Shown one piece after another: positions 57,148-64,000 of a DNA stretch of 64,000 nucleotides. Below the pieces are notes generated by a model that was not told where the DNA came from, did no database searches, and saw only the letters and a program-made list of their open reading frames with translations. Position 1 is the first letter of the stretch. Each line of letters opens with the position of its first letter. This DNA comes from Clonostachys chloroleuca (lineage: Eukaryota; Ascomycota; Sordariomycetes; Hypocreales; Bionectriaceae): contig JBANAY010000003.1 of the NCBI GenBank assembly GCA_037952775.1, forward strand, positions 1,798,001-1,862,000, given 5' to 3'. A program made the translations under genes and the position numbers.

Positions 57148-59255
57148 TCCCAAGCTCTGGGTGTTGGTTTTCGGTTCGGGCCAGTAGTAAGAGGGACGAC
57201 GAGTGGGAGGATCAATAGATGGTGCCGTTTCTCAGCCTCGCATTCGATAGGCGCCCTTTCTATTGGCTCCTCTGTTTGTCGGGATGGATTTCACTGGAGG
57301 GCCAGCTCGGTGGAGGGCCGATCGAGTCGTCACATTCGGGTCGTCGAGCTGCACCAGGCGAATTGGGTCGAGAGCTGCGTACGCACTCGTCGTTGCGTAG
57401 CAGGATCGCCGCTGAGGGTCGGTGGGAGCAGGAGGAATTAGAGCAATGCCGGGTTATTGCTGTTCGAGGTCGGATGCGTGGAATTGGGTGTTGGGATCTG
57501 TTCGCCTCACTCAGTATTTCACTTGCAGACGGCCAGCCATGAATGCCTGTGATATTATTTCGTAGGTGTTAGGCTAATGTAAGTCAGTGTCCATACCTAA
57601 TAAAAGCTGGCGCACGCGGTAGGCAGGCGGGTGGGCTGCATCGGGCCTTGGTTGGGACCTGACGGGACCAGTCTGGAGGTGAGTCGGTGTACACCAGAGA
57701 CGTATCATGCATGTACTCTGGCAGCGGACCGGAAAGCTGGGCCTGGGGACTCGGGGCCTATAGCAGCAGCCTGGCCGTACTGTCTGGGCCGTCTGTGCCT
57801 GGGCTTACCGCGGCGCCTGTCGGGGAATTTGGTGAAACTGTGGTGCCAGTGGTCAGTCACGACTTTAGTGTTGTCAGCGTCCCATTGGCACCTCCGCTGA
57901 GACTCTGGGGCCTCTGGAGGCTCCCACCCGCCATTGGGATTGGGCTGTTCTGTGCTGTACCTTGCGGGCCCCGCTCCTGTGCATTGCGAACAGAGCGTTG
58001 GGTGATAAATGAGATTGCGATGCAGCTCGGGTAAAACTCTTCTGCATCGAGGTGATGAGGTGGGTGTGACGAGTGCTGCACTGGCATCACCAGCCCGAGG
58101 CCCAAGCGCAAGCAGGTGTGCCAATGGATCTGGAATCCGGGCAGCTCAAACATGGACATGGCCTGTCGGTGAGGGGAGCTGTTCCCTGGGCCTTGTCCTG
58201 GCAAATCGATCTGCTGGCAATAATAGAGGTGCTAGCGCCTGCTAGCTGCCTGATATCTACCTAGGAGCTCGACTAGCAGCCCAGCTTTGCGCTCATCGAT
58301 CATCACCCGACTCACCCAACCCCCAGGGATGATAAGGACATCACTGCCAGAAGCGGCCATCGAGTCCTCAGTGGATATTAATAACTCAATCGAAATCAGA
58401 TATTGGTGTCTTATCTTCTTCTTTCCCATCGATACGGCACACATTAATTACAAGTGTGAACGCCATCGTGAACCATGCGGTTGACTTTAGCATCCCTAGA
58501 CCAAAGCTGCCAGGCGCTCGTCTTTATCTGCGAGTGATCGGCAGTGCCTGGAAAACAGTGCTACACCGTATGTACTATGTAGCTGTAGATGCCAGGACTC
58601 GACGTATCAATCAGTACTAGGCGCCAATTAAGGTGGCTTAAGGTAGCCACTCTAATCTTGAGGTAATATTCCTTGGAAGTTCTCGAACTGATAATTCACT
58701 TCCAGCTGCGCCGCCGGTAATAATGGTGGAGCAGAGCAGCACCCCCTTCCCATCCTCTAGCCATAGCCCAAGGCAAGCATCCTGCTGGCCTACCTACTGT
58801 CTTCACTCCTCACCACCAACAAATGAACCCATCAAGCTTGATTTCTTGCTTCAAACCCCCTTCCCACTGTGCCAAGACACAAGCTTGCTGCCCATGGTGG
58901 GGGCTTTCTCCATTATAGCTTCTCTAAGAGCAGCTTCCTGCGTCACACAAGCGAGCTATATCAACTGGTCAAGACTAATGACATAGCTGCCCAAGCACGT
59001 GGTCCGGTACACTTCTCGACTGGCCTCACTTGGTTTCTCAACTGCCTCTTCCAGTACCTCTAAGAATTTAAATGGGACCAGCGAGTAGTTTTCTCTTTTT
59101 CTCTTCTCTTGCTACTACTCGGCCGCCATGGATGAATTACCGCATCATAAAACCAGCGGGTTTCTCCCCATGAAGGCTCACCAGCCCTCCTCTTCTTCAG
59201 ACACGATATCCTCATTGTCTTGGCCCTGGTGAAGACCCAATCGTCACGTAACATA
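57148..59255. other. Divergent intergenic region, 2.1 kb
   Basis: It contains the SepH promoter (ATTGG, a reverse CCAAT, at 57262-57266) and, at the other end, the metallophosphatase promoter (pyrimidine-rich plus strand near 59090-59110). GC-rich open frames at 57.6-58.2 kb occur on both strands without recognisable domains. No gene is supported. Confidence 0.5.
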
Positions 59256-60498
59256 ATGTTCCGTCACCTCCTTCTGGCCGGCCTGTTTGCCGGCCTGTCG
59301 TATCAGCAGAGCTCCAACAAGTTTGGAAACCTCAAATTCTCAAAGAACGGCACCTTTCACTTGAACGTTTTGGAAGATCTTCACTTCGGTGACAGTATGT
59401 CGGACCAGACACGAATCCCAGTCCTCCAAGTTTCCCAGCTAATGACCGAATACAGGCAACATCAAGGATGCCCACACCCTCAAGGTGATGGAAACCGTCC
59501 TGAACGCTGAGCCGTCGGACTTTGTCGTCATCAACGGCGACCTCCTCGACCGCGCCAGCACCTACCGCGAGAACCGCACCGCCTACATCGACCAGCTCCT
59601 CCACCCCCTCGTCTCCCGCAACCTGACCTGGGCTTCCACCTACGGCAACCACGACCACACCGTCAATACCTCCGCCAAGCTCATCCTCGAGACGGAGCGC
59701 AAGTACCCCAACAGCCGCACTCAGCAGATGGTCTTTGGCCGCGAGTCTGGTGTTTCAAACTACTATCTCCCCGTCTACGGCTCCAACTGCCGCGGCTGCA
59801 ACTGCACCCCCGAGCTCCTCATCTGGTTCTTCGACAGCCGCGGCGGCTTCTACCACAAGGAGCTCAAGCCCGACGGCTCCTTCGTCGAGCAGCCCAGCTG
59901 GGTCGACGGCACCGTCGCCACCTGGTTCCAGCAGACCAACGCCCGCCTTGTAGAGAAATACAAGAAGGTCATCCCCTCCATCGGCTTCGTCCACATCCCC
60001 ATCAACGTCGCCGAGGCGTTCGGCATGAAGATCGGCGTCGACGCCAACCGCCAGCCGGGCATCAACGACACCATGCCCATGGCCCAGCAGTCCTACGGGT
60101 TCTGCGCCGACGGCCGCTACAACGCCACGTGCGACTACGGCGGCCAGGATATCCCCTTCATGCAGGCCCTCGTGTCGACCCCCGGCCTCATGGCCGTCTT
60201 CCACGCCCACGAGCACGGTAACACCTGGTGCTACAAGTGGGATACGCTCATCCCCGGCATGACCATCAAGGGTAGCGGGGTCAACCTCTGCTTTGGCCAG
60301 CACACGGGGTACGGTGGCGCCGGCGATTGGATCCGGGGTGCGCGCCAGATTCTCATCACGCAGTCCAAGCTGAAGAACCTGGAGCTCGATACCTGGATCC
60401 GACTAGAGAGCGGGGGTGTGGTTGGATCCGTGTCGCTCAACTCGACCTACAACAAGGATTTCTACCCAGCCACACCTAATCAAAAGACTTATCTCTAA
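59256..60498 (+). CDS. Secreted calcineurin-like metallophosphatase
   Basis: Two exons, 59256-59394 and 59456-60498, join (GACA|GTATGT ... TACAG|GCAAC) to 393 aa. Residues 1-17 are a signal peptide (MFRHLLLAGLFAGLSYQ). The metallophosphoesterase motifs appear in order: LEDLHFGD (D-x-H), VINGDLLDR (GDxxD), STYGNHDHT (GNHD), IGFVHIPI, and AVFHAHEHGNTWCY. In the last, the usual G before H-x-H is Ala, but the metal-binding His pair is kept. Several Asn-x-Ser/Thr sites and a paired-Cys segment (CRGCNC) suggest an extracellular glycoprotein. Fungal relatives are called Dcr2-like or purple-acid-type phosphatases; the substrate is unknown. Exon 2 has very high third-position C, suggesting strong expression. 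The upstream frame opens with TTG codons only, so this ATG is chosen. Confidence 0.92.
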
Positions 60499-61109
60499 GT
60501 ATCTGGAGAGGAATTGCCTTGCAATCGGGATGTTCCAGTCATGGAAGTAATAATGCTATTAGCAAATGAAGAGAAGTAGTAACAACAATTGGCACAGTAC
60601 CTAATAATATGCCAGTGCCTCGATGATGCATTGCTTAACCGAACGGGTTACATTATAGGTCGTTCAATTATCTGTCCGATACGTCCTACGATTTTCAAGG
60701 CCATTTGCTATCTGCGAGCCAATGCCACTCATTGTCCACCGTGTTGACCAAATAAGGCCGTGTCAAACTACCCATCCAGCTCGTCCAGGATATATGTTGT
60801 GAAATATCATACCGTCGCTAACTTTTTCGCCAATGCCCCTCGGCCAAGAAATTCAAACACCTTGGCCCCATGAACAGGAATGAAACCTAATAAATCACAG
60901 CTCATTAACGCTTGCTCTCTCCAGGAGCTCATCCAGATGCCCCATCATATGATCTTCTCCATCATATTTCATTGGTCCCGAAATAACCAATCAAAAAAAT
61001 TTGTTACAAAGTTCATGTCAGGTGTCATCCCGGCAAAAGCATATAAGCATGCCTAAAACAGCCAGGCTGCATCAAAAATGTTTCGGGAAAACAGAAATCA
61101 CTCCAGGCT
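60499..61109. other. Convergent 3' intergenic region
   Basis: About 610 bp between convergent stops. It contains A/T-rich stretches compatible with 3' UTRs. No gene is seen. Confidence 0.55.
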
Positions 61110-62747
61110 TCATGGCCGATCTCTTGTCAAAGTTCTCGACAAGCCTGTTTCGGTCCACCATTCTTCTGGAATATCATCACGGGAAGCCAATCTTCGGACG
61201 ATTCGCTGCAGGCTTACCAGGTCCTCGTCTGCAGAGGTTGTGCTGCCAGTCGACATGAATGACCCCTCGCCGGTCAGTCGAGGGGGTTCAGATCCGGAAC
61301 CGTCTTCTGCCGCACCGACAGATAACGAACCTACCCACCCGTCGCGTTGACTTCCGAGAAGTGTCGGACGAGCCATGTATACATTGATAGACCCATTGTC
61401 TGATCGAAGAGATCGTCCTTCGCGTGGAGTCAAGGAGTCAGGTTGAGTCGGTTGCCCCCGGGTGGCGAAATCATCACCCGTTAAGGGGTAATCCAAACCT
61501 GGGACATCAAACCGTACGGGGTGGGCAGGACGGAAGCCTGGTCTAGAAACATGGTGACGGCGGCGAGGAGGCGCTTCTCCATCCTCTGTGTCAGAGTTCT
61601 CACACCCCGACTCGCATGGCGGCTCAGGCGCAGTGCCAAGTCGCAAGGTTTGCCCAGATGTACTGGTGAAGGAAGTGCTTGGGTTCTGGGAAGCAGCGTT
61701 GGACACGAAAGAAGAATTGGCACTTGGTGGCTGAGGATCAGGTGTCAACGTCGATAGGAGGGTATCCCATCCTTCTGGGCTGATACTGCGGTTACGGTCA
61801 CCAAGTCCATTTACATCGTCAGTCGGCCTCCGTCGCGTTGACGCGGCCAGTTCCCGGGCAGATGGAAGAGTAATACCTGCCCTACGCGTTAATCGCCCTA
61901 TGGCTGAGGTCCGCTCAACTTGAGGGCTGCGGCTCCGCCTACGGGATCGCATTCTCTCCATGCCGAGCATTATCTGCCAACGAGGTCAGTATTGAGTATT
62001 TTGAAACGGCTGTACGGTACGAGGGTAACTCATATTCCCGCACGTGAGCAGCACTTGGATACTTACGACATTTTCCCTGCGACTTTGAGCATGGGGGTGG
62101 ACCATCCACCATTGTGTGCGTGAATCTTGGTGAGTATTATTATCCTCCTCGCGATTGCCCTCCTCGCGATTGCGCCGCTCACGATTGCGCTGGAGTGCTT
62201 CGAGTCCAGCTACCCGTCGCGCCTCCCGTTCCTCTAGCCATCGCTCCCGTTCAGTCATGTCGGGGCGAGCTAGATCGTCGGATGTCACAAAACCATTGCG
62301 AATATACTCGGCCGCCGCCGCGATGCCAGACGAGGTCGTATCTGTAGTAAGAGCCGTCTCCAGGGTGCGTGAAATGGGGCGTCTGCTGCGCTCCTGCATC
62401 TCGAGCAATCTGGATCGTCGACTCAGCGCAGCACGATCCCGAACATTGACGTACGGTGCACGCCTGATGGCCGAGCGAGGCGGCGAAGCTGACCTCCTCG
62501 CCTTTGCAGGGGGTTTTGGGTGCACATCTGACTCGACGGGTGCGACGAAAAGACTGGGTGGTGCCACGATTAGCGATTTAAATCCAGTAGTAATGAGAAA
62601 ACACAAGTAGAAATCAGAGCACTGCATCAGCATACTAGAACTCAAGACGGATAGCAAATCTTGCGTGTGCGCATGCGGTTACGGTACGGAAATGGACGAG
62701 ACAGAAGGCGCTAGATTGGACGAGATTTAGACATACGGCAGACCCAT
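61110..62747 (-). CDS. Conserved Arg/Ser-rich fungal protein of unknown function
   Basis: Three exons, 62747-62737, 62553-62067 and 61973-61110, join to 453 aa. Exon 1 is only 11 nt (ATG GGT CTG CC) before a perfect GTATGT donor; joining to the CCCAG acceptor gives MGLPLFVAPVESDV, a start I recall from unnamed Pezizomycotina proteins. Residues ~15-60 are basic (PPAKARRSASPPRSAIRRAP, then YVNVRDRAALSRRSRLLEM). A charged helix follows (TERERWLEEREARRVAG, LEALQRNRERRNREEG). The middle is low-complexity. The C-terminus SLQRIVRRLASRDDIPEEWW, then TETGLSRTLTRDRP, looks conserved. There is no membrane segment or catalytic motif. A nuclear or cytosolic regulator is possible but not shown. The alternative start at 62636 (MLMQCSDF) would translate intron 1. 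Confidence 0.82.
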
Positions 62748-63686
62748 GATCTCAGGAGCAGCGATCGCAACAGAGATTAATGAAGATGAGTGAATGTGGT
62801 AATAACGATGGCGACAACGGTCCCAGTAATTATCGGTTAGAAATGATAGATGTGCGCGACAGGTAAACGAATGAACGAGATGGCTGGCTCGATGGTGGAT
62901 CAGACCCTTGGTCGCGCGGGCGGCAAATTGAAGAAAAAAGCGTTGATTGTTGCGCAGCGAGCGTGGAGAGAGGGTGGCACTTGAAACAACGCTGGAGGGA
63001 GAACTGGTATTAGGTGATGATGATGGCAATGATGGCGATGTGTCGAGCCTGAGGCGCGCAACGGCAAATGGCCCTCTCGTGATGCTCAAGGGTAGAGATG
63101 AAATGATGGAGCGGCTCGCGTTGCTGGGGCGGGTGAAGCGCCCTTGCCTTAGCTGCCCCTTCCCAGCCGCACCCGGCATCACGTGCAGCAGGCAGCCGCT
63201 GGTCTCCACTTATTCCAGTCCCTGCATTCCTTCGTGGATAGTGGCGTGAATTGGTGAGCCACAAGTGGGATATTTCGACTTCCCGGTACGGATCACAACG
63301 TCCAGAGATAAAAGCTCAAGGTAATCAACGTAGTTGGGAGTTTTATTCATTTTGTTGAAGCGCCATGACTCTGTATTATCGGCCATTCGCCCTACAGGGA
63401 CTTTGTGGCTGTTCTCTAGCAGCCGGTTCTACAGATTGACTGGCTGTGGCGCTGAAGTGCGGCTAGTGCAAGCAAGTGGGGCATGGCAACTAATCGACTG
63501 ATGCATTGGAAATTTGACTTTCAACATCCGGGACCCGACAAGGCTTACAGCACCATTGAAACAGTCCCAATCGGTTCATTGAATTGCTGTATGAGTGCTG
63601 GACACTTCTCATGTCTCGAAAATAATCCCATATCTTATTTCAGGCGTGGAAAGAGGAGGAGCTAGGCGGACCTGGCATGTCTCGCC
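62748..63686. other. Divergent intergenic region
   Basis: It carries the promoters of the unknown Arg/Ser-rich gene (-) and the folate enzyme (+). Short open frames occur on both strands; none is supported. Confidence 0.5.
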
Positions 63687-64000
63687 ATGGCCAATGCCAA
63701 AGATGCATCGTCTCTCGCCTTGAGACGTCTCCAACGCTTCATTGCGCCGAAGAAGGAGTCTGCCAAAGCTGTCCGTGACATCAGACTGGGACTTGATCGG
63801 ATATCTCGAGTTGTCCCGGAGGTTCAGCAGTGGCAAGGGGTCCACGTGGGTGGTACTAATGGCAAAGGCTCGATCTGTGCCTTCCTCTCTGGGCTCTTCA
63901 CTCTGGGTGGAATTGGCTACGGCCGGTTCGTCTCTCCGGCATTTCCACATAAGCACAATGCTGTGACGATAAATGGCAAATATGTCAACCCTCGTGTGTA
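63687..64000 (+). CDS. Dihydrofolate synthase / folylpolyglutamate synthase family, N-terminal part
   Basis: The ATG at 63687 opens a frame that runs off the window (104 codons seen). Residues 1-50 include ALRRLQRFIAPKKESAKAVR and IRLGLDRISRVV, the helical start of folate synthases. VHVGGTNGKGSICAFLSGLF, near residues 55-74, is the Mur-ligase-type P-loop (GTNGKGS) that binds ATP. GRFVSPAFPHKHNAVTINGK follows, where most relatives have SPHL and DRWD-like residues, so this member is somewhat divergent. The enzyme adds glutamate to dihydropteroate (Fol3-type) or extends the polyglutamate chain (Met7-type); the part seen does not separate them, though the short N-terminus without a presequence favours the dihydrofolate synthase type. 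Confidence 0.88.
   Translation, partial: MANAKDASSLALRRLQRFIAPKKESAKAVRDIRLGLDRISRVVPEVQQWQGVHVGGTNGKGSICAFLSGLFTLGGIGYGRFVSPAFPHKHNAVTINGKYVNPRV

Noticed and set aside
56631..57215. 194-codon minus-strand ORF overlapping the SepH 5' end
   Set aside because: It is the wrong frame: it does not connect to the kinase domain, whereas the MPDR frame does through a perfect GTACGT donor.
62568..62636. MLMQCSDF start for the unknown Arg/Ser-rich gene
   Set aside because: It would translate an intron; the 11-nt exon with GTATGT donor gives a better, conserved-looking start.

Overview
The window is nuclear DNA of a filamentous ascomycete (Pezizomycotina), most likely a Sordariomycete and probably Hypocreales. 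I infer this from short GT-AG introns of about 55-200 nt, from families typical of the group (DUF3602, DUF3824, SepH, an Mbp1-type APSES factor, Arp1/RO-4), and from protein similarity recalled from memory. The exact genus cannot be read from the sequence; a Trichoderma-like fungus is a guess. There are no operons, plasmids, phages, CRISPR arrays or recognisable transposons. I find seventeen protein genes, two of them cut by the window ends, and one tRNA gene.

Layout. 1-556 (-): N-terminus of a Gln-rich protein cut by the window edge. 1.7-8.6 kb: gene-poor. 8.6-9.5 kb (-): single-pass membrane protein. 9.5-14.8 kb: gene-poor. 14.8-17.1 kb (-): Mbp1-type APSES/ankyrin cell-cycle factor, divergent from Arp1 (+, 17.9-19.2 kb); the shared promoter carries a cluster of ACGCG boxes. 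20.1 kb (-): DUF3602 protein. 22.4 kb (-): intron-bearing tRNA-Val(AAC). 23.0 kb (+): small conserved protein. 23.6-25.1 kb (-): GT25-type glycosyltransferase. 27.5 kb (+): thioredoxin. 28.4-30.0 kb (-): GH76 Dfg5/Dcw1-type cell-wall enzyme. 32.2-33.9 kb (-): saccharopine reductase. 35.2-36.5 kb (+): Erv41. 38.8-42.2 kb (+): large DUF3824 RS-rich protein. 42.9-44.3 kb (-): DHCR24-like FAD oxidoreductase. 46.1-47.5 kb (-): Scj1-type ER DnaJ. 48.4-51.5 kb (+): Prp2/Cdc28 DEAH helicase. 52.0-57.0 kb (-): SepH/Cdc7 septation kinase. 59.3-60.5 kb (+): secreted metallophosphatase. 61.1-62.7 kb (-): conserved unknown protein. 63.7 kb to the end (+): dihydrofolate/folylpolyglutamate synthase N-terminus.

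The genes are mostly housekeeping: secretory pathway and cell wall (Erv41, Scj1, GT25, GH76), cytoskeleton and cell cycle (Arp1, Mbp1-like, SepH), splicing (Prp2), and lysine and folate metabolism. Several transcribe divergently or convergently. They share no single pathway, and I see no biosynthetic cluster or defence system.

Most notable are: (i) four places in three genes where the reading frame or stop is restored by one extra base, three of them at five-base G/C runs, which suggests consensus errors in this assembly; (ii) a candidate MBF autoregulatory promoter; (iii) a candidate unfolded-protein-response element upstream of the Scj1 homologue; (iv) an in-frame TAG that separates a proline-rich upstream ORF from SepH; (v) a stop-free 75-nt intron in the GH76 gene. 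Exon limits were worked out by hand from splice consensus, reading phase and family similarity, without transcript data.
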